A stretch of 64,000 bases of DNA from Ptychodera flava (taxonomy: Eukaryota; Hemichordata; Enteropneusta; Ptychoderidae), in the NCBI RefSeq assembly GCF_041260155.1, contig NC_091936.1, positions 38,762,866 to 38,826,865 of the forward strand. Reading direction: 5' to 3'. The notes beneath the pieces were generated by a model that worked only from the letters and a program-made list of their open reading frames with translations, was not told the DNA's origin and did not search any database. Positions 45,627-57,557 of this stretch are shown here, one piece after another (the first letter of the stretch is position 1; every line of letters begins with the position of its first letter). The position numbers and the translations under genes were made by a program.

Positions 45627-45780
45627 TTATTTTGTTACTCTAATCCCTCCTACAGACTGAATACATCGTCCTGGTAGTGTTATCAGGATTCTAGCTGCTT
45701 CCAGGGATTCCATATCGCTGTGCTTCTTCGTTCTCCAAATATCTCCATCGGTGTCTGGCTCCTGACCTAATTTGGTGTTG
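45627..45780 (-). CDS. Gene D last exon and stop
   Basis: Acceptor gcatcaattttcag. It completes an asparagine codon, then reads TKLGQEPDTDGDIWRTKKHS, and ends ITLPGRCIQSVGGIRVTK and TAA. The fitting phase and 50 open codons support it. Function of this tail unknown. Confidence 0.7.
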
Positions 45781-48700
45781 CTGAAAATTGATGCAAAATT
45801 TGAATATGGTTTACAACTGAATATTCACATTCAGTTCATAAAAGAATACAGAAACCATTTCACTCTATAATATGAATGTATCAACAACAGATTTGTAAAT
45901 TGATTCATTCAACATATTGAATAATTTAGCTCCAAAGGGAATGATTTCCATGCAAACAGAGGAAAATAGGAAAATCAATGAGAAACAAGCCATTTGATTG
46001 CTGTATTAACTCACTTGAAAATCAGTTGTCGGGCTGATTTTGGTTTGTCTGTCTTGGATTTTTTTTCATTTAAGTTTGTGTCAGATGAACATGCTGCTCT
46101 ATCAAGACTTATCATTTCCTCATCATTGTCAGACCCTAGTGGTAGAAATGATAAAATAGATGTTTTTTTTTATTTGTCTTTCATAAATAATTACACATAA
46201 CACAGTAAGTTAGTTGAGGTGAAAAGAAATTTAACATATTTTTAAATATAGGTACAAAGAGGACCATACCAATTCTATATTGACTGTCTTTACCGTAATA
46301 TTGCATTCCTTGAAATAAAAGTTTTATACTGTTGCTTATACTATACTGATCTCCTCAAGAATAAAACTTTGTGATGAGAATGCAAGTTTTTTGGATTTGA
46401 AAATTGAATTATATAAAAGTGGCCGCCATAAACTCTTTGAAAAAATACAAATTTTGATACATGATGGTGAAAATTTCATGTTCTTTGCGTGCAATACAAT
46501 ATGTTAAGAAAAGGATTAGCATTGCAAAGAGTAGACTTTTTAGACTCAATACATCTGAAAATCAGCTTATTTCTCTACTTACAAAACAAGAGTTGTCTTT
46601 TAATGAACAATGTGCAGATGATATTTTTACTTTATATAAACAAAGAAATACCTACTTACATTATTATTAACTACTATTATTATACTATATTTCTTTATCT
46701 TTATTGGAGAAAAGTTTGAACTTATTTTTGTATCACACTTTTATTGCCACAAATGTGATGTAAATCCTATATTTACAAGCAAGCAATAAAATATTATTAT
46801 TATTACATCTGTGTCTGAACTGCACCCTGTTTCCGTATCGCAAGATACAAGTTTCCAGGTTCTGAAACAAATTTAATTGGCTGGATTGACACTGTTACCC
46901 ATTCTCTCATGTAAAAGGGCCAGTAGATGTAAATTTTGATGATTTTTTTTTCACTTTTGTTTTGTATATCAATTGTAAGCTTGTTTTCTATCGTACTCCC
47001 CTGAGTATGTTAAAACACCAACTACTTAGCTTGTCAACAAAATGGCTATTTGTGCAGGAATGCGATGTTATTGTTAACATTTGAATTCTAGTCTGGACCA
47101 AAATAAGCTTGTCAGAAATAACATTGCAGTCTACATATATACTGGTTGGTTGATAAGCTGAATACTGTGATTCTGAAACATGCTTTAGGCAGAAGAGGAA
47201 GAAACTGAAGTTGACATTAAAAAAAATGGTGAAAAAACCTTCAAATTTACAGCTACTGGCCCTTTAAAAACAATTTAGCAAGTAGGCTTGATATGACTTC
47301 ACTTAAACCAATGGGACATAATCAGATGATGTGATTGATCACTAACCTTTGGAAGCTTCAACAAGTGAATGAGGTACTGAGCTTAGCAAATCTGATGGTG
47401 GCAATGCTCCTGGTAGGGGACTTGTGTATGTCAATTCATACTGTTTGGCCTTTTTATCAAGGTTGACAATGGTTGGAGTCATCTCTGGGGATGCTGGACA
47501 TGAAGAATCATCTGCCTTGATACTGGCAAGGACGTTATCTGAGAAAGGGTGGGTCACTTTGTCAGATGGACGTTTGACTGGAGGCGCTGAAGCGATTGCT
47601 ACTCTCTGGCTGGTAAAAACAGGTGACATGTTGTAGATTGGGGATAGTGGGTAGTACTGCTCATATCCACTATTGCTGCTGGTTAACGGCCATGGTTGAA
47701 AGGTGTAACTGCCACGAAGTGGGTTGTAGGACCCAGGTATAGTGGTTAACTCATACTCTTGATAACGTTGAAAGTTCAGGTAGGTGTCATATTCCCTTCC
47801 ACTGAGCTGAGGCAGGCTTTGGAAGTGTCGCCAATAGTCCTGATATGGCTGACTGCAGGTACTGGAATTCAGTGATCTGTCTTCAGCATTGTCTATGGTG
47901 ACAAGTTTTTCATCTTTTGCCTTTAAAGGTAGCACTGGCTGAAATGCAGAGGGTTGTCTTTGTCTATTTAGCTGCTGGCCTCCACCATCTACATTTAAGG
48001 AGACTTTTAGCTTTTCTACTCCTGGTGCCTGAGAGCCATCATTGATGCACATCCCCGGTGTTGGCACCTCTTTAATCACTGTGTGTTTCCTCTTCTTACC
48101 AGAACTTGAACCCTTTTTGTACTTTCTAAATTGCTTGTGTGACATCGATGACTTTCCGGTGGCATTTTCCCTCTTCTTCACACGTCTTCTCATATTTGCA
48201 AACCATGTCCTCACCTGTGTCAGGGTCAATCCAGTTCTTCTGGATAGTTCAACCTTCTGCTCCGGGCTTGGGTATGGGTGTTGCTGGTGCTCTGCGTACC
48301 AGCAATCCAAGATTTGCCTGGCATAGTTTGGTAGAGTGTTCACCTGACGCTGTCCAGAAGGCAAGATACTCCTGGGTGGCGGAAACCTTTAGAGACCAGA
48401 GAAATACATGAATCTAAGATATGGTAGTTTGAGCCTCGAAACTAAAAGATGTAAACTTTGCTCTGACTTTCCTCATGAGCAAACTTTTAGCTAGTCTCTT
48501 TCAAAATCAAGAATACAAATCAGGGGTCCTGGTGCAATAAGTTTGGCACTAAAGCAACAAATTAAACAATGTTTAAGGTAGCTAAATACCAATACTTTGA
48601 ATTCAAAATGGTCACCACCACCCCTATGTATCTCTATGAGGGAAAACAAAATTCCTGATTTTCATAAAACTAAACTGGTGGAAAGTTAATGTACTTATAC

Positions 48701-51700
48701 ATACACTTTAAAATGAGCCTCCACAAGTGGTAGCCCAAAAGAACAATGTTAAAGTTTGAGTCTGAATGCCTGTCCTAGAGGTACATTCAACCGTAATTAT
48801 GATTATCAATGAAATAGAGAGCAGTCTAAAAATTTGATGACTTAAGATTACCTCTGATGTCCTCACTGTGTCATCTTTTGTCTTTGAGAAATTTGTAAAG
48901 CATGCAGCTTGTTCAATACTTTCAGAGACAAACTGATCAATACAGCTGGAATAAGAGTATTGGCACGCCAAAATTGCTGTTTACATGGATATGAGAAACT
49001 TCTATTGTACCTTTGGCGAACTCTGAATTTAATCAAAGGGGTTAGTGGTTTGTGGTCCCTGTTAAACTTCTCCAGGTAATGCGCTTCATCCCACAATGAA
49101 ACAAGATCTTCACCGTCATCATATGGGTAGGTCTGTAGGTAAAATAAGCGCTTACAGTCACAATAGAGCCCGATTTAATGAAACTGTTAAAATATGCATG
49201 TACAACACCTGCGGTAAAAATTTAGACTGTATACTCTCGTTCTATATATGCCATGTTAATCCTTCCAAAATGTATTTTCACAACTGTTGCAGATTGCAAT
49301 TTGTTTGAGCTCATTATTCTTAGGCTGTGAATACAATGGCTGTAAAAGGAAAGTGAAAACATATTTGTTGTTTATTTTTCGGGCACCTGGGAAGAAATCT
49401 TTGAGAAAGCAAAACAGGATTTCTGTGGTTTCGACATGGACAAAGGGCTGTATCAAGAGGACACGGTCTGCTACAAAATATAAAGGCACCTGATTTAGAA
49501 AAGGCACCACTAACAAACAAACAATGCTGACGATCAATAACCATCAATATGTCATCATGCATTATTAATGAAGACAGTTCGACTGCATTTCACCGGGTGT
49601 CCACATGCATTGTTGATTTATCTGGTTACAATACATGTTTTGTTACTTTCTTTGTTATAAAGTTGTCCCGAATGGTTTACAAACTATATGACAGGTATTG
49701 TATTTCAAACACTGTATCCATGCTTTTTTTAATCAAAGGAGACAGGTTTGACCATGTGTGATCAGTGTCTGATGTCTCTCAAAATAACAGACTGGCTGTC
49801 TGAATCAATTTAATATTCAAAGAAAGCTATACACATGCAGCAATGACAGAAAAGCTGGAAGTACACTCTGTCTACCGAAACCAAACAGTGCTAAAAAATC
49901 TTAACGTCTTCTAAGTTTGCATAATTTATGATAAGAAGGATCAGACAGGTATCAGTATTAAAGGATTGTGAAAGGGACTGGATAGTTTTTGCATTGTAAG
50001 ACCAAGTATATAGATTGGAATTACACACCAATAATTCTTTCAAGGACAAAATCTCTTACACTACTTGCAACCACAATAGTGACTGGTGTTATTACTCTCT
50101 GCTAGTCTAGACATGGCTTGGCGTTTACAATACACAATCACCAACATTAAATTTCTTTAACCTTTTAAAATATTTTTGCACAAGTTTGCAACTTGGTGAA
50201 TATCATGCCTTGCAGTTTACTAATGCCATTCCAAGCAGCAGCTTCTTTTCTTTGACTGTATATTAAAAAGTATGATTCTATTTTTGTAGTTTAAAAACAA
50301 AAATCTGATGTGTACTTGACACGGTATAGGGTATGGAGGGAAAGCTGTAACTTCTAAGTTGACAAGGATGAGTAAAAATAGAATTTGTTTACTCTGCCAT
50401 CCATACTTTGAATTAATGCTCTTCTTTGATGTGGGCAACAACTGGTCTAGTATCCCAAAAGTTACGATGCGTAAATAATCAGCAAATAGGCATGAAAAGG
50501 TGTCATTACCACCTTTAGAAATAATCATTATCCAATAATTTGAGGTAACAATACACAATTGCCCTACTTTGTAAAGTGTCAATTTTGTCATTTGTTAACA
50601 CAGTGGACTGTGCCAGACTAGACTTATCAGTTTAAGTATGCGTAGTAGGCCTACACCTGATTTCATATCATGTGACCAAGTGAAGGTTGCACAGAACCCA
50701 GAACATTGTCACTATTTGATACACAGCTCTACAGATCATGTGTTTGGGTTCGGTATGGCACCCACAGATGTGGTTTATCTGCAGTGCTTGGATTGACATG
50801 ACGTGATTGATGTGATTGATACTTGTAAGATACCTTTATTTAGTTGGTGTGCCAATCCAAAAATTTCTTCAAATTTTCTTCAAATTCTCTGCTATGATCA
50901 CAAGTAATATATTTTATTCAAACTGATGAATTTGTGACATTTATTTGTGCACAGGGATAAGACACTAGCTTATGGAATGTAAATATCTGCTCAAGCCTCT
51001 AATTTGTGCTCCAATGGAATACTTGAATTTGACCTATAACATCAGTAAATGCTTATTTAAGCGAGTTTAGTCATGAGTTATTGGCTAAATTTGTCTGAAA
51101 TTAAATATCTTAATTTTCTGAAGTTTCTCTTTATGTGGCACTTCCCGTCCATGCATTTCTAATATTGATAAAAGAACAAACACTGAACTAGAACTGAAGG
51201 CAATGTCCTCCAGGGACAGCTAACATAATTTATTTGTAAGTGATCTCTTTCGGACAGGCAAGTTTTTTTTTTCTATATCAACAGATGTAGATTGTTTGGG
51301 TAACAATTTTTCCTCATTTCAAATGGGGAGGTTTGTAGAGTTTGCTGATAGAGAAGAGGAATGTGGGAGAGGTCTTCTGTAGAGGGGAGAGGGCATTGGG
51401 AGTTTTGTTGATAGGGAGAGGGAGAGCAGGGATATATCCTGGTGTGACAATCTCTGAATGTTATCCCTTTTTGTACACCCTAGATTCCCATCTACCGGGA
51501 AATTGGGGATAGTAAACAGGAATAATTCTAAAAAACTGTTTGTTCAACTCCACAGATGAGACGTGATGCAGACAATGAATGGGCCACGAGACATGGGTTT
51601 TTGAAACACTATTAAATATTAAAAACTGCTAAAAAATTCATATAGGCATTATCTATGTGGGGTCAGTCGGGTGCACAGCATTGGCTGTGCTGTGTTTGGT

Positions 51701-52937
51701 GACACTCCTCAGAAACAATGGTAGTATTATCATGCAAATGAGAAGTTACTCAAAATGATATGTTCAGCATTTGCCTTGGAACATTCAGCAAAACCTTTTA
51801 GTTCACAATGGGTGGCCTATGATTATATTTGTGACTTTGCTGGGCAAGAAATAAATGTTGTGAAACAATTTCTTTTGTGTTGTTTCAAATAGTGAAGAGC
51901 AAAGTTTCTTCTTTTTATCCTGATATTTTTCTCTGTGGCCTTTGACAAAGTTAAGTCGACAGGTTGACTGAATTTTTGAAATGGTATGATGTGGACCAAT
52001 GGAAGTTAGCATGTTGACAGGAACAAAACTTGATAATAGAAGACAAGGTTTAGTTCTGTAATATCACATGACATATGTAAGCTGTAACATGTCTGATTCT
52101 CTGCTTAGAATGTTGGGTTGAGATTATTAGTTTTCGATACCCAGAATAACCCCAACCCATGGGCTTGTCTTTTGGAAAGAAAATTCAACTTTTAAATGTA
52201 CCAAAATCATGTTTTGTTTACTCATTCTCATGCACTGTGATTTACACTAGCTCTGTCAGCCTGTTTTAACATTTGTTTGGAAAAAATGAAATATCAAATA
52301 AAACAGTGAGCCACTACTACATCAAAAAGTAAATTACTGCTGCATCAAAACATTCCTGATTTTGCAATTTGTATGTCAGTAATTGAATCTTCTGAACTAA
52401 AAAACGGAAATGAATTAAAGACTATGTCACTGCATAACTTTCAGAAGATAACCAGAGCAAAGAAACCTGTAAATTTTATCAGCCTTAGTCTGAAAGACAT
52501 CCCTTAATGTCCCATTTACACAATGAAAAATCTGTAGATGACAAATGTGTTTACAAGCTGACTGATTGAAGATAAAGAAGCAGAGCTCAAATTATGAAGT
52601 TCACTTCCTGGATCTTCAGTGTCTTTGTGAAGATGCATAAAGTGAGATGTATATCTACCTCACTTAATTGGACATTCTCTTTAAAGAGCATTTCTGGTAT
52701 GATAAAAGGCACCTTTAAAACCCCTGCTACTAAACTGCAAGTATGACTCCTACAAAGAAATTTGCTTTGGGTCAGTGAACCTGATGTTTGTTTTCAAAAA
52801 AGAATTAAACATACAGAGGTTGAACTAATTCAATTCACATTTCTAGTATTTCTTACCTCTAGAAGTTCATATACTTTCTTGTAGTCTTTGTTTTCCATGG
52901 CCAGTTTAATCATAGACCTGATCTCTGCTGAACTCAT
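45627..52937 (-). CDS. ANHX-like: Gene D: SIX-domain/homeodomain transcription factor, ANHX-like
   Basis: Five minus-strand exons (52938-52857, 49132-49011, 48386-47347, 46135-46015, 45780-45627) join with fully consistent phases to 505 residues if ATG 52937 is the start. Residues 1-75 match the C-terminal half of a SIX domain: LVSLWDEAHYLEKFNRDHKP, then LIKFRVRQRFPPPRSILPSG, aligning with the SIX LW-x-A-H-Y-x-E and K-x-RVR-x-x-P-x-P-R-x-I-W pattern. Residues about 82-141 form a homeodomain with HPYPSPEQKVELSRRTGLTL and QVRTWFANMRRRVKKRE. Three extra residues lie between helices 1 and 2 compared with SIX proteins, as in TALE homeodomains. Position 50 is alanine. This mix is what I recall of vertebrate ANHX. 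The tail is Ser/Pro/Tyr-rich. A nuclear DNA-binding role is inferred. The N-terminal part of the SIX domain is missing, so an upstream coding exon may be unseen. Confidence 0.85.
46015..46135 (-). CDS. Gene D exon: acidic/basic tail segment
   Basis: Acceptor tttctaccactag, donor gtgagt. It reads GSDNDEEMISLDRAACSSDT, then NLNEKKSKTDKPKSARQLIF. Phases (1 in, 2 out) fit both neighbours. No known domain. Confidence 0.7.
46136..47346. other. Gene D intron before the acidic tail exon
   Basis: AT-rich. Contains the short AAT-associated repeat at 46738-46805. Nothing else supported. Confidence 0.6.
46738..46805 (-). mobile_element. Second copy of the AAT-associated repeat
   Basis: Reverse-orientation match to 36931-36990 (GCCACAAATGTGATGTAAAT, then CAAGCAAGCAATAAAATATT), ending in ATT units. 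It lies in a gene D intron. Confidence 0.6.
47347..48386 (-). CDS. Gene D exon: homeodomain and Ser/Pro-rich region
   Basis: Acceptor ggtctctaaag and donor gttagt. The exon holds the homeodomain, a basic stretch (KYKKGSSSGKKRKH, a likely nuclear signal) and a long low-conservation region rich in Ser, Pro, Tyr and Gln that could be a trans-activation region. Reading on past the donor meets a stop within two codons, so a naive open frame ends falsely at EASKG. The splice to the next exon is in phase 1. Confidence 0.9.
48420..48796 (-). mobile_element. TTAAGGTAG-family miniature transposon (copy 7, reversed)
   Basis: In reverse orientation it reads from TTACGGTTGAATGTACCTCTAGGACAG-like sequence to TTCGAGGCTCAAACTACCAT. 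It fills most of the 0.6-kb gene D intron between the SIX-core and homeodomain exons, and is more diverged than copies 4-6. Confidence 0.65.
49011..49132 (-). CDS. Gene D exon: SIX-domain core
   Basis: Acceptor ttttacctacag, donor gtacaa. It encodes TYPYDDGEDLVSLWDEAHYL, then EKFNRDHKPLTPLIKFRVRQ, and leaves in phase 2. The next exon supplies the base that completes an arginine codon. This is the most conserved block of SIX-type domains. Confidence 0.88.
49133..52856. other. Gene D intron of 3.7 kb
   Basis: Large AT-rich intron within the SIX-domain coding region. I see no exon, repeat array or transposon end I can support. Confidence 0.6.
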
Positions 52938-52938
52938 C
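52857..52938 (-). CDS. Gene D exon (first found): SIX-domain helix, possible start
   Basis: Acceptor ttgttttgatag, donor gtaaga in phase 0. It encodes MSSAEIRSMIKLAMENKDYK then KVYELLE, which matches the SIX-domain helices just before the LW-x-A-H-Y motif. One base precedes the ATG, so either it starts here after a 5' UTR intron, or an upstream exon supplies the first two bases of a codon. Confidence 0.75.
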
Positions 52939-53360
52939 CTATCAAAACAAAAAAAATCTTTTCTAGGTAATAAAGTGTACAGAGTAAACTTTTCACAAGC
53001 ATTTTTGGTCCAGGTTGCCTACGTTTGGAGACAAAAAATCAATATTGTGGCTAATGGTGAAGACTAAGATTAGATATAAATGGTTATTCTAGATGACAAT
53101 AATCATAACAATTATCATTTGATCATAAAATACACATACAGGCCATATGTGTCAAGTTCAACTTGTTTAAAAACAATGTATTTCGTGCACGATATCTAGA
53201 TGCACATCATCATAGTTGCAACATTTAAATTATACGATCTAGATTATGACAGACATGTTTTAACTTTCATCAATTACCATCATACCTTGAAAACAGTGTT
53301 TACATTGGTCGTATGGGTCCCATACGACCTTCGTGGGCAGTTCCGACGACTGTATCCCTT

Positions 53361-53621
53361 GAGGGACGGAGCATAATAAATCTTTGGTGGGGGTGGTCAC
53401 GATCAGATTGCGAATATTTTTTACAAATGTGAATTTTTTTTCCAAGTGAGCCACGGTGTGCTAATTTTTTTCTAAGTAAACCGTTAGATTTATCATTTTT
53501 TGCGTTGTTATTTTATTGTTTTTATCTTGCAAACTAGTCTGAAGATTGTTTCCGCTAATTTTATGCTTTGAAGTTTTTTGTTTTTTACCACCCCCTCCCA
53601 AGATCTAATTGTCCATCCCTG
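53361..53621. mobile_element. Inverted-repeat element with G-rich termini
   Basis: The left end GAGGGACGGAGCATAATAAA then CTTTGGTGGGGGTGG resembles the inverse of the right end CCACCCCCTCCCAAGATC then TAATTGTCCATCCCTG. About 260 bp, AT-rich inside. Confidence 0.5.
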
Positions 53622-54068
53622 AACTATCCGGCGATGTCAAAGAAAATGCACTTCAACGATCCGTTGTTCGTGAAGGACATGTGAGGACGTTTCTAATGTA
53701 ATGGCAGCCTTAACGATCCCTTGCTAATATTGTCGCAAAGTAGGCTGGCTGTGACCATGCCCTGCCCATCGCATTTTGATTGGTCGAGCTGAACCACGTG
53801 ACTAATCACAAGTGAATTTGAATAATAAGATTAACAACTCAAAGTATCGTAACTTTACAGCTCAAACGTAAATCATAATCAATCACAAAATAAAATGGAG
53901 TACTTGTAGGTCAAGTTGAGATACTTTTTTCTGAAAACATCTCCGGATTTGCCAATTTTTTACAGCGCGCGTGACAGTGCGTCGCGTAATGCTCAGTATC
54001 TCTGGCCCAGTCAGTTGTCGTTCGCTCATGAAATTTTCGGAAATTTTGACGATTTTCTTGGGTTCGCT

Positions 54069-54248
54069 GATAATATAATGGAAATAACAGACTCTGCTCT
54101 GACCTTAACGTTTATTAATGGGCGTGAGCTCGACGAAAGCCAAATTAACGGGCTCAGCAAGCCTCGCCCGTTAATTTTTGGCTTTCCTCTCGCTCTTGCC
54201 CACAAATAAACGTTTATGGTCAGCGCGTCGCCCGTTATTTCTATTATC
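54069..54248. mobile_element. Hairpin element (ATAATAGAAATAACGGGC termini)
   Basis: 180 bp folding on itself: GATAATATAATGGAAATAAC, AACGTTTATT and AAAGCCAAATTAACGGG on the left pair with their inverses on the right. Non-coding, near the presumed 5' flank of gene D. Confidence 0.7.
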
Positions 54249-55150
54249 GTTCTTTAATTACCGTAATTTTATTTTTCAAATATATCTTAACTAGATTAAA
54301 AGTTTCATACAATGTTGAGTATCAATTCAAGTAAGTGAACATCTTTTAGCGCTGAGGCTGGGTAAAAGCCCAAGGTAGGTGCATGAAAGTTTCCAGAGTC
54401 CTTTAGATCTTCCTGTCACAATACCACTGTTCATTAGTGTTTAGATGCGACGAAGTGACGGCAGACCACGATATTTTCATTCTGAGATGTGCACTTTTGC
54501 ACTGATTAATTTTGCAGATATCCGCAGTAGATGACGCCCCATTTTTTGAATCTAGCAGTAGAAGTATAAGCGAAAGTGAGAGGGATACAGCTCGCCGTGC
54601 TCATTGCTTAATGCTTCGCGCCACTTTCATCTTGCAAATTTTGTCGTGCGCTCATTTTCGCGCCAATTTCGCTGCTTTGCCATTGTAATTTCCTGGGAGC
54701 ACAAGTCCGACATATCATTACACACGACAGTGATCTGTTTCGGAACGAATATTTTGAAACATGTAATTCATTATAGGAAAGATGGTCGATGACTATTTAG
54801 TTCACTTTTTGTTCACGTCTATGTTTTTTTCCGAGAAGAATGGAAAGTTCAAACTAATCACACAAGATGAAGATTTTCGAGACGCATAATCTAAACTTTA
54901 AGACACTTTCCATATAATCGGTAACGCAGAATGGTCAATATCCGACGGACACACGTGTTGTTTTCGAAACTACAACTCACATCATAAGCAATCATTTTTT
55001 TCGACCTGTACGCCTAATATAGCTCAATAAAATAATAAAGGAAACTCTCCACACATGATACGAAGGAGTGTAAAAGTGTTGCTTTTCATTTTTTGTTTCA
55101 GCTTCAACATTAACTGAAACCCATTTTTCTCAGAAAAAAAAGAAAATTGC

Positions 55151-55450
55151 TTACTTCACAACTGCTCTCTATACAGTCACCTAATTCCAGACTCGATCTT
55201 CGCCGGCGAAGCGAATACTGTTGACCTCTGAAAACCAGGACCAGACTAAACTTTCTGACTTCGGATGACCGACCAGTCCATGTTCGTTCCAAACTCGTGG
55301 AGAAATATGATTGGGTCCCGGCACGCGCCATTTGGAACCCTGGCGCCAGGATGTCTGGGTAAACTGACTTTTTCCTTTTTCTCAGAGATGAAATGAAGGC
55401 TTTTGTGGGGAGAAATGTCAGCAAGCTGGCAGGGGCAGCCTTTCTCCATT
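55151..55450 (-). other. Possible 5' UTR exon of gene D
   Basis: On the minus strand a relatively GC-rich stretch ends at a strong donor (TGTGAA then gtaagc, near 55155). Spliced to 52938 its longest open frame would hit a stop within 11 codons, so it could only be untranslated leader, or belong to something else. The link is by position only. Confidence 0.2.
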
Positions 55451-55626
55451 TATGGTTCGGAATCCAACTCTACGGCCACTAGGAACTGCAACTATAGCAA
55501 TGGGAGTTCAATTGTGAATTTCGTATCGATAACATAGATTTGGCTATTCTGTCCAAAGTGAAGCTGAAAACCTGAAAACACTTAAGTATTACCGAACAAA
55601 CAACCAAACAAATATAGGCAAGCATA

Positions 55627-55628
<2 letters not shown>

Positions 55629-55676
<48 letters not shown>

Positions 55677-55840
55677 GCACACACAGAGAAAAAGAAGCTA
55701 CTAAGATGCAACAAATATTATTACTCTATGTTTGAAATTAATGCCATTGGTCATTGTTCATTAACGCTCTGCTGTGACATCGAGCACTGTTGCATCTCAT
55801 CAGTACTAGCTTTTCCTTTTCTGTGTGTGTGTGTGTGTGC

Positions 55841-55920
<80 letters not shown>

Positions 55921-56084
55921 GCACACACAGAGAAAAAGAAGCTACTAAGATGCAACAAATATTATTACTCTATGTTTGAAATTAATGCCATTGGTCATTG
56001 TTCATTAACGCTCTGCTGTGACATCGAGCACTGTTGCATCTCATCAGTACTAGCTTTTCCTTTTCTGTGTGTGTGTGTGTGTGC

Positions 56085-56166
<82 letters not shown>

Positions 56167-56194
56167 TTGTATATATATATATATATATACATTT

Positions 56195-56279
<85 letters not shown>
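55629..56279. repeat. TA dinucleotide arrays
   Basis: TA tracts at 55629-55672, 55845-55914 and 56089-56279, the last interrupted by ACATTTGTAT-type bases. Confidence 0.95.
55673..56088. repeat. Exact 172-bp duplication in a TA array
   Basis: The units at 55673-55844 and 55917-56088 appear identical, separated by a TA tract. Each unit has inverted ends (ACACGCACACACAG... and its inverse, with GATGCAACA/TGTTGCATC further in), so it looks like a hairpin element sitting in TA repeats, later duplicated with part of the array. Confidence 0.9.
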
Positions 56280-56282
<3 letters not shown>

Positions 56283-56505
56283 AATGTTTTCTCATCATGT
56301 TCATTGTAAGGGGCACTTTGTACTCATTCATCAAAATCAGGGGTCAGACTTGACATTTTATGTTGGTTTTGCCTTCCTAAGAAGCACTTTCCCGACGATA
56401 AGCTTATCATGACAATCGTCACCCCGTTCAGTTGCGTTGTATATGACGCATGCAACACCCGTACTAATATCGACCTCATGATGTTTGTCAGCTTGTGATA
56501 AACTC

Positions 56506-56664
56506 GGCTGCTCTCTATCTGCAATAATTGTAGCCTTGGTTGGCCGTGGGTCTTGGGCTTCTGTCGCGCGGCTTGTGCCTTGCCCAAACCAAGCGCGAGA
56601 CGCTCGACAGAAGCCCAAGCTCCGCCGCCACCAAGGCTACAATTATTGCAGCTAGACTGCTCTC
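56506..56664. repeat. Imperfect palindrome of about 160 bp
   Basis: Arms share GCAATAATTGTAGCCTTGG and CTTGGGCTTCTGTCG in opposite orientation around a short GC-rich centre near 56585. Could be a small foldback transposon. Confidence 0.7.
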
Positions 56665-57456
56665 CATCTTCTGTCGATATATCACCCACAGGTTTCCCCT
56701 ACTCAGAATCTGACGCATTTGTTCCCTGGCACACATTTGGTCCGACTTTGGGGATTTTATATTCATGAAAGTACGCGCCCGGCGCCGAATGGGTCACTTT
56801 TTCACGAATAAAAAATTCTAAACCATCGGCCGACTTTTCATCCCAAAAAACCCTGAGCATGGTTCGATAACAAAGCAAATGTCCAATGCTTCAGGAAAAC
56901 CTTGAATGAACGTGAAAATTCCCCAGATTTGTCAAGCAATCCCTAATAATGGGTAATATTTTTTGAGTATAAATGGTTGATTTTTTCGACTTGGGCGGCA
57001 CACCCCCGTATGGAAACTTCAGAAGTATTCTCCCGGCGCCGATCAAAAGATGGTGTTTCATTACGATTGAGATCAATCGTCACTGCACTGCAGCATGGAT
57101 GCTAAAGCTATAATTTTCATCAATTCAATCATTGATACAGTGTTTCAAGTTCTGCTTTCAAACTTTATCGCTGTCAAAACATCAAGTTGCACTAGTACCA
57201 TGGAGACTGAACCGCAACTAGCCCGTCGATATGTACACTTCACATCATTTACGTCACCAAAGCTCAATGACAGGCGGTATTTTGTCTTTTCCGAGGGATT
57301 ATTATGACTAGAAACAACAGCAAATTCTCAGGTACCTACAGTGCGCTTGGGACACCCTCATGTATGGGACGTCTTTGCATGCTGTGTTTTGTGCGCGATT
57401 TCCGCGCGCAGACAATAGCTCGAAATGCTCAATTTGCGCAGCCGAGAGAAAACCAT

Positions 57457-57475
57457 ATATATATATATAATATAT

Positions 57476-57555
<80 letters not shown>
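57457..57555. repeat. TA array with phase breaks
   Basis: TA tract broken by three AATA/ATTA dislocations. Confidence 0.9.

Positions 57556-57557
<2 letters not shown>

Noticed and set aside
53260-53454. Minus-strand frame ending at a gtatga donor, as an upstream exon of gene D
   Set aside because: It has no SIX-domain resemblance and overlaps the G-rich inverted-repeat element at 53361-53621.
55738-56412. YIYI-rich frames
   Set aside because: TA array artefacts.
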